Position numbers and translations under genes: made by a program
From: Nemertoderma westbladi
Lineage: Eukaryota; Xenacoelomorpha; Nemertodermatida; Nemertodermatidae
Length of the DNA stretch: 64,000 nt
NCBI GenBank assembly: GCA_032718475.1
Contig: JAUCBJ010008420.1
Location: 35,897 to 99,896, forward strand
Direction: 5' to 3'
Notes under the pieces: model-generated
What the model saw: only the letters and a program-made list of their open reading frames with translations
Database searches by the model: none
What the model was told of the DNA's origin: nothing
Part shown: positions 11,841 through 21,800 of the stretch, one piece after another
Layout: every line of letters begins with the position of its first letter
Numbering within the stretch: the first letter of the stretch is position 1

Positions 11841-12739
11841 TTAGTAATTTTAGTTAGTACAGAGATCGCAGTTGCTATGCCTACGTATGAACTAAAGCTT
11901 ACAAAACTGCAGTCTGAAGAGGTAGGCAATGAGTCTGACAGTTTTAAGACAGAAAGTTATCAATAGGACCGTACGTGAGATGGAATTAACCGCGTGTTTG
12001 AATATCACTCTAAGACGAATCTGGCAAAACAGGCAGGTCTATTTATATAGATAGACAACAAAAATAATTACGGTTGAAGCAAATATTTCTTAGTAAATAA
12101 TTGAAAAAATAACACAAAAAGGGATACCGGATTCGGTTAATTATGTAACAGACAGTTAAGTTCATGTGTCTGAAATTTCCAACCCTATCGTGGTTAACAT
12201 AACAAAAGTTTCATAAAAAAGAGAAGAATAAACTAAAATACTAAAATAATCAAAATTTCGGATTACAATGGCTACTACCTGCAGATATTATTAGTAGTCA
12301 TTAAAAAAAACACCTAAAATAGTTGGTTTTTCAAGTTGTACAGTAGTGGGACTATGGGCCCATTTCACTGTGCCAGTGCTGTGTTCCGGTCTGGTAGTAG
12401 GCATAATTGTTTTGTTTACAGCCCTGTCAGTAACGAATAGGTCGTTCCTGAAAAAATGAAAAAATTCAAATGAAAAAACTAGTTTCGAAAAAAAAATGAA
12501 AAAATACTTGCTTTTGAAAAAAAATTAAAAAAAATACTAAAAAAGTAGTAAATGGCCGGAAATCACCACCGTAATGAATATTATTTTTTTATTTTATTTA
12601 TACCATATAATCAGTCCATAAATACCAGTTTACCGTATTATGGTAAGGGGACCGAAAAGGTTACAGTGGTAGTTTTTTCTAACCAAAACAATAAGCGAGA
12701 GATCTCGGGTACATTTTGTGGTGTTTTACATACATACAA
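11841..12739. other. AT-rich stretch without recognised gene
   Basis: May include the 5' region of the minus-strand LINE; runs of A around 12440-12550. I see no conserved coding segment. Confidence 0.45.
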
Positions 12740-13070
12740 ATAGGAATTCTTCATTTTGCAATGTTTTCGGGTAAACAGAATGTCCAAAACAGAGGCCCGA
12801 AAACAAGTACCGGTATTTTAGTTAATGAATCAAGTTTTTAGGGGTATTTTTGAAGTTATTTTGAGGTATTTTGGTTTCTTGGTGTGTTTTGTGGTAATTC
12901 GTAGGACCGAGAGCTTCTGCCTAACAAATTCAAGTATATAGTGATACAATGTGTGATAGATAACGCTAAGTGATATTTTTTTCAAATAAAACAATATATT
13001 CGATATAAAAACGTGAGGGAAAGCACTATTTTCCACTCATTTTCTTTAGCGAAATTCAGGTATCCTGTAT
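12740..13070. repeat. Dispersed repeat, copy B
   Basis: Diverged direct copy of the repeat at 6890-7320. Shared blocks include cgtaggac, cttctgcct, aaataaaacaatatattc and ctcattttctttag. It abuts the left end of the DNA transposon that starts at 13206. Confidence 0.65.
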
Positions 13071-13205
13071 CAGGTATCAGGTAGCCCCCGTGTGTTGACA
13101 TTCTAGCAAGCATTCTTGCAAACTCCTGTAAAACTCAACCACTCTAGACAAAATAGTTGAATTAAGCTGTTATGAAAATGAGTGCAAAAATGCGGTGTAG
13201 TCCTT

Positions 13206-13930
13206 AATGGGGTAGACGACTCGGAAATTTTTTTTCGAGTTTTCGTTGGTTTCATGTGAAAGAGCATGTGAAATAACCCCAGAGAGCAATTTTACTTAAA
13301 AAAAATAAATATTGGCCGAGTTATAGCGATTTTAAAACGCAAAATTAGCAACATCGAAAAATCAGGCCGTTTCAGAAAACTGCACTAGTGACGTCACTAG
13401 TGCAGCAGTAAATGTTCATTGGTTACTATACAATATAAATCTCTTAGTAACTAAAATAAATTGTGTAGCTAATATTTATTTAGTGTGTTTTTGTGTTGTG
13501 TTAAGAATACATTATTTGATATCTTAATGTGGAAATTGATTCATGACAAGTTAATTATTCCAGAATAATAATTATTTTTCCCAAACTATACAGTTGTTAG
13601 CTATAAAAATAAAATATATTTGTAGCTAAAACTGCCAGGTGATAGAAATCCAGTAGCTTATTGATGTTTCATTTAAGCTTCAAAACTTAGATTACTTTGG
13701 ATTAGATTGTGGATTCGCACTTTTTCGATTGTAATTATTTTTATACAAGTTAAATTATTGAATTCCAATTGATAGTTGATAGTTATACTCCAGTCCCTGG
13801 CTTTAGACCCCGTAGGAATTTTGGGGTGGACGGGGTTTCTCACCGAATCCTAGTTGGACATACATATATGGGTGAAAAAAACTTGGGTAGACTTTCTGGT
13901 TCCTGGGCGTAAGTTTTTTATAGCCATTTG
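13206..13930 (+). repeat. Left terminal inverted repeat
   Basis: Inverted counterpart of 17640-18210 (outer part) and of 16786-16921 (inner part, from 13789). The inner block has a stretch around aggaatttygrggtggac conserved in both arms. Divergence between arms suggests an old insertion. Confidence 0.85.
13380..13405. repeat. Perfect 26-bp palindrome inside the left TIR
   Basis: Self-complementary sequence centred on tgacgtca (ctgcactagtgac + inverse). It contains a consensus CRE-type octamer. The right arm at the same place (gctgacgtcactcgtgcag) keeps the octamer but not the full palindrome. Confidence 0.95.
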
Positions 13931-14694
13931 TTTTGTGCGTCTGTGAGCTGTTCACAATTTCAAAAATTGCGGCGATTTGAGTATTTACTATGACAGTTTC
14001 CAACGTAACATAATAATACACTTTAAAAATTGTGGTGAAAGTGGTAAAACAAAAAATACGCCACATAATATACAGTACCTGTTTTTTAATACATTGTGAA
14101 AAGATCCAATTATTTCATGTAATAATGTTACCTATACATATTTTCTATGCTGTGCAAGTAAATACATTGTGTTCTAGAATACTAGCTACTAATTTATAGC
14201 TATTAATAAAATTTGTTACATCATTTTAAGTATTTATTTTTAACATCATTTTAAGTATTTATTTTAAACATAAATCATTAATTTAACATAAAAACAGAAA
14301 GCAAAAGTTATTGGTCTCACCGATAATGTTCGTTAAATGGAATTTTCCGAACTTCAGGGTCCCCATAAACATAACCATGTAGGCTAATTATTTCTGTTAC
14401 TGCACATCTTTCGCTATATTTTTCAATAAGAAATATCACAGAATTGTTCTAGAACAATTTACAAACACATTATATTAAAGCAAATATATGTTATTAAAAA
14501 ATCATTAAAAAATCATATGTGGCATATAATGCAAAAGTACCAGTAGCTAACAAAACTTTGTTAGCTACAGTTTCATATTGTTTGATACGGGTATATATAT
14601 TTTATACGTAAGAAGGCCCTTCATATTTTATTTATAATGTAGAAAGAAGGTGTTAAAAGTACAGTACATATAATAAATAATATAATTATTTATC

Positions 14695-15555
14695 TTGTTG
14701 AACATCGAACAGTTTTTTTTTCAAATGGGAGACAACAAAGAACTTGTTGGACTACAACTTTGCAGAACTACAACATTAATTCGAGATGGTTTTGGGACAT
14801 CAATTGTTTGTGATGCTTCACGGTGTGTTATCTGTCAAGGTGTTGTATCTGTTAGGTTAGGGGGTTCAGGGGATAATATCACAGTTACCGGAACAACCGA
14901 AGGTAGAAAGAAAATAATAGCAGCCGCACAAATCCGAAAAGATATCGTTTTGAAAAGGATAAATTATCTGGGATTAGACTCTGAGTTTGTATATCATTGC
15001 AACAATGAGTGTTACAAATTATACACATTAAAGAAAACACTTCTAAAAAAACAAAGAGAACCGGAAGTGATAGATATTTCTTCAGCAAATGCTGAATCTT
15101 GATAAATCACATCCTGAGGTTTATGATCAGTTCATGAAAGGCCATTTTGTTGTACGGAGAACTAAAGGGAAGTTTAATGCGGTTGGTGTCGATATGGCTC
15201 TGGAACAGACAATAAATAGATCTCAAAAGTCAAGTGGTGGAATTATTGGTCAATCTAAGCGAAAAGACTATATTGCAGAATGGAAACTGGTCTATCATTA
15301 GGTTCTTTCAATTCGACAAGCAATGCAAGTACTACTTAATGTTAGACAAGTCGATTATGAACTGCAGATACATCATGAGTTAAGTGGAAACCTCAGAAAC
15401 GAGATGGATTTAAGTATAGCAAAAATGGTGCAGTATATCGAATGCAAAGAAAATCCCTATATTAATGGAGGTGAGGTTAAACTTCATAATTTATTAACAA
15501 ACGAAATTGTACCACCATCAACTTCCGAAAAGCTACAGTGTAAGTGTACTTAACT
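14695..15555 (+). pseudogene. Transposon-borne protein, N-terminal and middle part
   Basis: The frame from the Met codon at 14725 gives MGDNKELVGLQLC, CVICQG, then TGTTEGRKKIIAAAQIRKDI and CNNECYKLYTLKK, a Cys-containing N-terminal module. After a frame change near 15089 come HPEVYDQFMKGHFVVRRTKG, ALEQTINRSQKSSGGIIGQS and, past a TAG at 15299-15301, SIRQAMQVLLNVRQVDYELQ and QYIECKENPYING. This layout is that of a widespread family of long uncharacterised proteins in invertebrate genomes, with a Cys-rich tail (here at 16255-16508). The TAG stands where the family usually has Glu, so it is likely a nonsense mutation. Function in transposition is inferred only from location between the inverted repeats. 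Confidence 0.7.
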
Positions 15556-16250
15556 TTTCGACCCTGGAAGACAATGTCTATTAGGATTGTTAGGATTGAT
15601 TATTAGGATAACAGTAGTATGGCTGTAATGTACTGCTACTGCTGACTCCCTACCTAAGTCTGGCTCAGACCAATACTTGCAAATAAATACTGAACTTAAA
15701 TACTCAATCCTGCAATCAATACCCTCTATCTGCCTGTTCCGCAATGGCACGCAAGGCTGACAAAGAGAACTGGGCTGCCGCTATACAAAAGCTTAATGAC
15801 CTTATTGAAGTTAAGTTCGAATATTTGGATGGAGACATTAAGCTCATAAAGACCCAACTAGAACTCATCCCAGTTATCCTCAAGGAAAACGAAACATTAA
15901 AAAGAGAGAACCTAGCTCTAAAAGACAAGATTGCAACACAAGAGCTACATATCGATGAACTCGACCAATACGAGCGGCGGCACTCGGTTCTGCTTCATGG
16001 AATTGCCGAAGGTAGCAAAGATGACGATCGGAAATCTCTCCAAGATGTTCTCTCCACCCTATGTATTAACTTTAACTCCGTTGACATTTTTCACTATATG
16101 CAATATTTGGTTAAGGTCATAAAGCCACGATCGACTAGTAAAACGTTTGACAGTCTTCGATCCGAAATCATTAGACAAGAAGGTGCTCCAAACTTATTAA
16201 ACCTTCCTTGTTCAAGTCATTCATTGCAGGGTCATTTGTAGCGCGCCTTC
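15556..16250 (+). pseudogene. LINE ORF1-like fragment nested in the transposon
   Basis: A 165-codon frame from 15744 encodes a coiled coil (about residues 25-75: LIEVKFEYLDGDIKLIKTQL...ENETLKRENLALKDK), followed by LDQYERRHSVLLHGIAEG. That is the start of the RRM-like domain of non-LTR retrotransposon ORF1 proteins. The rest decays before the stop at 16241. It separates the middle and the Cys-rich tail of the transposon gene, so it probably inserted later. Confidence 0.7.
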
Positions 16251-16254
16251 TACA

Positions 16255-16508
16255 ATGTTTATTTGTGTACATCAGTATTAAATAGTAACTCGCCCAACCT
16301 AGAACCAACAGATTATGGATGGTCTATTAATGAGAATGACTCATCAATCATGCCCGATCCTTGGAATAATGAACTACCTAAATGGGCGACGATTACTTGC
16401 TTCTGCAAGAAGTGCAATACTATGCGATGCAGATGCCGGAAAGATATCGCTTCTTGCACATCATTTTGCAAATGCAATTTTGAAATGGAGTGCGAAAATA
16501 TTCCATAA
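16255..16508 (+). pseudogene. Cys-rich (CXC-like) C-terminal tail of the transposon protein
   Basis: Encodes YGWSINENDSSIMPDPWNN, then ITCFCKKCNTMRCRCRKDIA, SCTSFCKCNFEMECEN and a stop. The spacing C-x-C-x2-C-x4-C-x-C-x5-C-x3-C-x-C-x5-C resembles tesmin/TSO1-type CXC DNA-binding modules, and this tail closes the family of proteins whose N-terminal part is at 14695-15555. It is separated from that part by the LINE ORF1 fragment. Confidence 0.7.
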
Positions 16509-17048
16509 TAAGAACATTTTATAATTCATAGCATTTAATTAACATTATATAACATTTCATAATAAATTCACTCAGTGATCATATCAATATAACTATTTTA
16601 CTATGCCCTCGTTTCTTTATAACTCGCTTCGATCGGTTTATGATGAATTGGAGCATCGTAAAACCGTTATATTTGGTTAACTCTGGTAACAACAGCTAAA
16701 TAATAATTATCATTTGTACTCTTGATTTGGAAAAGTGATGAGGACACAGATGAATATTTGTATATTTATGACGTCATAAAATGACGTCATAAAAAACTTA
16801 GGCCCAGGAACCTAAAAGTCTACCCAATTTTTTGTTCTTCATTTTTGGACCCCAAACCCAGTTCAAGTGAGAAACGGCGTCCACCTCGAAATTCCTACGG
16901 GACTTAAGGGCAGGGACTGGATTATTAGTCCATGTAGCTGTAATGGATGACGTAGTAAAAATATCTTCAGCTGCCATCTCAATACAATCAGCATAAATCA
17001 GAATTTAGTTGAACTATAACTACTGTATAATTTAAATTTTTTGATTAT

Positions 17049-17453
17049 CTATTTTTTCACAATTTTGGGAAATATATATTCCTTCCAGAAGCTACGACTA
17101 CTTTTCAGTAAACTTTGCATGTATATGGAATCATATGATACTTCAACTATTTTCACTTCGCCATTTATTTCAAAAGATGGATCTGCGATGCTAAACAAGG
17201 CCCATTGTTTATTGCAAAGATGCATTTGAAGTTGGATTTGTGACATGAATTTAGCGCTTACGATATTCGATTGTGTAAGATAAGATTTTTGAATGGCATG
17301 TTTTGATGTTGGACATTTTACTTCTACCACATGCGTTGGTGTAATGGCATCTGAAATGGCATCAAAAAATAAGATTTTGTGGTATTTTATAAAAACACTA
17401 GCTACAATATTAAAACAGTACATACCATTGAAAACACTAGCTACCACAAACAT
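17049..17453 (-). pseudogene. YqaJ-type (PD-D/ExK) exonuclease remnant
   Basis: The minus-strand frame contains THVVEVKCPTSKHAI, SAKFMSQIQLQMHLC, then KIVEVSYDSIYMQSLL and FWKEYIFPKI. The E-x-K of VEVKCP followed by a QIQ-QM helix is the signature of the YqaJ/lambda-exonuclease fold, which acts on DNA ends. The N-terminal part with the first acidic residue is missing or in another exon, so this is a fragment. It is convergent with the CXC-tail gene and lies between the inverted repeats, so I take it as cargo of the transposon. Confidence 0.75.
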
Positions 17454-18269
17454 TTGTTTTTATTTTCTTTAAAACATTTTTTTTTTCACATGTAACTAGC
17501 CAAAATATATCAAGAACATAAATCAATAGCCCAAAACATTATGTTTTGGTATTTTTTGGTATTTTGATATTTTTGGATGTCAAACCAAAAACAGCTATTA
17601 TGAAAGGCAGAATAATGGTGACACGTGCAACACTAGTACCAGTAACACTTTACAGTGAACTGTACAAAAATCGAAATAATTTCCATCTAGTGCTAAATCT
17701 ACCCATCCATTGTTCGCTGTAAAAACAATTAAAAAATAGATTAATGAAACGCCTGGCAGTATTTAGCTAGCTATATTTGTTTTTAGCTACAGCTCTACGG
17801 TACTGGTATGGGCGAAATAAATATTATTCTAGAATAATTAACTTGATATGAATAATTTGCCTCCATACCGTTATCCTATAATCGATTCTTAACACAACAC
17901 AAATACACATCCAAATAAATACATAGCTACATTTATTATTTGTTTTATTTTAGATACTGCAATATTATACTTTATATTAGCCAATCAACTGCGCTTGACA
18001 ACTGTTGCTGTGTTATGGCTGACGTCACTCGTGCAGTTTTCTGAAACGGCCTGATTTTTCGATGTTGCTAATTTTGCGTTTTAAAATTGCTATAACTCGG
18101 CAAATATTAATTTTTTTGAAGTAAAATTGCTCTCTGGGGTTTTTTCACATGCTCTTTCACATGAAACCAAAGAAAACTCGAAAAAAAATTTCCGAGTCGT
18201 CTACCCCATTGTATGCATAAATGTTAATAGCAGTAAGTTTTTATTATTTTCCTTTACTTATATTTGCAG

Positions 18270-18359
18270 ATAAAAAATCTTCGAAACACGTCTGTAAGTT
18301 CTGTGGTCGAGGTTGTGCGAAACCAAGTGTTCTCGAAAAGCACATCCGTAGTCACACAG
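18270..18359 (+). CDS. Schnurri/HIVEP exon: first finger of the N-terminal ZAS pair
   Basis: Ninety nucleotides between acceptor (cttatatttgcag) and donor (CACACAG|gttggt). It enters in phase 1 and reads [20 protein letters not shown] and [11 protein letters not shown]. This is the first C2H2 finger of the ZAS-N pair of the HIVEP/Schnurri family (vertebrate HIVEP1-3, Drosophila Schnurri). These are large nuclear DNA-binding regulators that bind kB-like sites and act with Smad proteins in BMP/Dpp signalling. The intron at HTG|ERPYPC is the position I recall for vertebrate HIVEP genes. Exons before this one (N terminus) are not recognised in the window; the transposon 13206-18210 occupies the preceding intron and leaves 59 nt for branch point and polypyrimidine tract. 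Confidence 0.93.
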
Positions 18360-18821
18360 GTTGGTTGCTATGTATTAGAGTGAATGATGGATGGATGGAT
18401 GGGCACGGATGGGTTGGTGTACGTAGTACTGAAGAGCGAGTCAAGCAGTACTTCCAATGGGTAGCACTATAAGGCTGTTAAATGTTTGACTCATGAATAT
18501 ATACAAACTATTAGGAATTATATTTATTTATTTATAAAGCACGTTATAAGTAAATAAACCTTACCGGTAGGTGTGTTGTGTTAGTACCAAAGTATGTAAA
18601 AAACTAAAAAGACCTAGACGTTGCATGCAATCAGTGATCAGCTGACAGCAGCCAGCTGATCGGCAGGTTTCGCCCCGCAGCTGAAGGCATTCTCGGGAGG
18701 CCAAGCCAGGAAATGTAGAGAGAAATTCACAACATAGTACATAATAAATATTCACAATATAATACATAATAAATATAATTCACATTTCACAATATTATAC
18801 AAACATGTAAAATTAAATTCT
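18360..18821 (+). other. Intron between the two ZAS-N finger exons, non-array part
   Basis: Unique AT-rich intron sequence that runs directly into array 1. Reading on from 18360 without splicing meets a stop at 18470-18472. Confidence 0.8.
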
Positions 18822-21800
18822 GTCATTCGTTCTCTGTTATTCAGGAGAACGTCCTTACCCTTGCCTTCCTTGCGGGCTTTCATTGTTCTGTTTTTCAGGA
18901 GAACGTCCTTACCCTTGCGTTCCTTGCGGACTTTCATTGTTCTGTTTTTCAGGAGAACGTCCTTACCCTTGCGTTCCTTGCGGGCTTTCATTGTTCTGTT
19001 TTTCAGGAGAACGTCCTTACCCTTGCCTTCCTTGCGGACTTTCATTGTTCTGTTTTTCAGGAGAACGTCCTTACCCTTGCCTTCCTTGCGGGCTTTCATT
19101 GTTCTGTTTTTCAGGAGAACGTCCTTACCCTTGCCTTCCTTGCGGGCTTTCATTGTTCTGTTTTTCAGGAGAACGTCCTTACCCTTGCCTTCCTTGCGGA
19201 CTTTCATTGTTCTGTTATTCAGGAGAACGTCCTTACCCTTGCCTTCCTTGCGGGCTTTCATTGTTCTGTTTTTCAGGAGAACGTCCTTACCCTTGCCTTC
19301 CTTGCGGGCTTTCATTGTTCTGTTTTTCAGGAGAACGTCCTTACCCTTGCCTTCCTTGCGGGCTTTCATTGTTCTGTTTTTCAGGAGAACGTCCTTACCC
19401 TTGCCTTCCTTGCGGGCTTTCATTGTTCTGTTTTTCAGGAGAACGTCCTTACCCTTGCGTTCCTTGCGGGCTTTCATTGTTCTGTTTTTCAGGAGAACGT
19501 CCTTACCCTTGCCTTCCTTGCGGGCTTTCATTGTTCTGTTTTTCAGGAGAACGTCCTTACCCTTGCCTTCCTTGCGGGCTTTCATTGTTCTGTTTTTCAG
19601 GAGAACGTCCTTACCCTTGCCTTCCTTGCGGGCTTTCATTGTTCTGTTTTTCAGGAGAACGTCCTTACCCTTGCCTTCCTTGCGGACTTTCATTGTTCTG
19701 TTATTCAGGAGAACGTCCTTACCCTTGCCTTCCTTGCGGGCTTTCATTGTTCTGTTTTTCAGGAGAACGTCCTTACCCTTGCCTTCCTTGCGGGCTTTCA
19801 TTGTTCTGTTTTTCAGGAGAACGTCCTTACCCTTGCCTTCCTTGCGGACTTTCATTGTTCTGTTATTCAGGAGAACGTCCTTACCCTTGCCTTCCTTGCG
19901 GGCTTTCATTGTTCTGTTTTTCAGGAGAACGTCCTTACCCTTGCCTTCCTTGCGGGCTTTCATTGTTCTGTTTTTCAGGAGAACGTCCTTACCCTTGCCT
20001 TCCTTGCGGACTTTCATTGTTCTGTTTTTCAGGAGAACGTCCTTACCCTTGCCTTCCTTGCGGGCTTTCATTGTTCTGTTTTTCAGGAGAACGTCCTTAC
20101 CCTTGCCTTCCTTGCGGGCTTTCATTGTTCTGTTTTTCAGGAGAACGTCCTTACCCTTGCCTTCCTTGCGGACTTTCATTGTTCTGTTTTTCAGGAGAAC
20201 GTCCTTACCCTTGCCTTCCTTGCGGGCTTTCATTGTTCTGTTTTTCAGGAGAACGTCCTTACCCTTGCCTTCCTTGCGGACTTTCATTGTTCTGTTTTTC
20301 AGGAGAACGTCCTTACCCTTGCCTTCCTTGCGGACTTTCATTGTTCTGTTATTCAGGAGAACGTCCTTACCCTTGCCTTCCTTGCGGACTTTCATTGTTC
20401 TGTTTTTCAGGAGAACGTCCTTACCCTTGCCTTCCTTGCGGGCTTTCATTGTTCTGTTTTTCAGGAGAACGTCCTTACCCTTGCCTTCCTTGCGGACTTT
20501 CATTGTTCTGTTATTCAGGAGAACGTCCTTACCCTTGCCTTCCTTGCGGACTTTCATTGTTCTGTTTTTCAGGAGAACGTCCTTACCCTTGCGTTCCTTG
20601 CGGGCTTTCATTGTTCTGTTTTTCAGGAGAACGTCCTTACCCTTGCCTTCCTTGCGGACTTTCATTGTTCTGTTTTTCAGGAGAACGTCCTTACCCTTGC
20701 CTTCCTTGCGGACTTTCATTGTTCTGTTTTTCAGGAGAACGTCCTTACCCTTGCCTTCCTTGCGGGCTTTCATTGTTCTGTTTTTCAGGAGAACGTCCTT
20801 ACCCTTGCCTTCCTTGCGGGCTTTCATTGTTCTGTTTTTCAGGAGAACGTCCTTACCCTTGCCTTCCTTGCGGGCTTTCATTGTTCTGTTTTTCAGGAGA
20901 ACGTCCTTACCCTTGCGTTCCTTGCGGGCTTTCATTGTTCTGTTTTTCAGGAGAACGTCCTTACCCTTGCCTTCCTTGCGGACTTTCATTGTTCTGTTTT
21001 TCAGGAGAACGTCCTTACCCTTGCCTTCCTTGCGGACTTTCATTGTTCTGTTTTTCAGGAGAACGTCCTTACCCTTGCCTTCCTTGCGGGCTTTCATTGT
21101 TCTGTTTTTCAGGAGAACGTCCTTACCCTTGCCTTCCTTGCGGGCTTTCATTGTTCTGTTTTTCAGGAGAACGTCCTTACCCTTGCGTTCCTTGCGGACT
21201 TTCATTGTTCTGTTTTTCAGGAGAACGTCCTTACCCTTGCGTTCCTTGCGGGCTTTCATTGTTCTGTTTTTCAGGAGAACGTCCTTACCCTTGCGTTCCT
21301 TGCGGACTTTCATTGTTCTGTTTTTCAGGAGAACGTCCTTACCCTTGCGTTCCTTGCGGACTTTCATTGTTCTGTTTTTCAGGAGAACGTCCTTACCCTT
21401 GCGTTCCTTGCGGGCTTTCATTGTTCTGTTTTTCAGGAGAACGTCCTTACCCTTGCCTTCCTTGCGGACTTTCATTGTTCTGTTTTTCAGGAGAACGTCC
21501 TTACCCTTGCCTTCCTTGCGGACTTTCATTGTTCTGTTTTTCAGGAGAACGTCCTTACCCTTGCCTTCCTTGCGGGCTTTCATTGTTCTGTTTTTCAGGA
21601 GAACGTCCTTACCCTTGCCTTCCTTGCGGGCTTTCATTGTTCTGTTTTTCAGGAGAACGTCCTTACCCTTGCCTTCCTTGCGGGCTTTCATTGTTCTGTT
21701 TTTCAGGAGAACGTCCTTACCCTTGCGTTCCTTGCGGGCTTTCATTGTTCTGTTTTTCAGGAGAACGTCCTTACCCTTGCCTTCCTTGCGGACTTTCATT

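Larger units (their letters stand above)
13206..18210. mobile_element. Degenerate DNA transposon with long terminal inverted repeats
   Basis: Both ends begin aatggggtagacgactcgga and point inward. Inverted similarity continues for about 700 bp on the left (13206 to about 13930). It includes the shared blocks atcaggccgtttcagaaaac, tgtgttgtgttaagaat, gttaattattc and a GC-rich block starting ccagtccctg. On the right the matching arm is split: 17640-18210 and 16786-16921, with the YqaJ remnant between. Inside are a plus-strand gene (14695-16508, broken by stops and a LINE fragment) and a minus-strand exonuclease remnant (17049-17453), arranged convergently. I saw no target-site duplication: flanks are gtagtcctt and gtatgcata. 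Superfamily not assigned. It sits in the Schnurri gene intron, ending 59 bp before exon 18270. Confidence 0.85.

Noticed and set aside
13200-13210. TTAA at the left end of the 13.2-18.2 kb transposon as a target duplication
   Set aside because: The right end lacks a matching TTAA (ccccattgta), so no duplication can be claimed.
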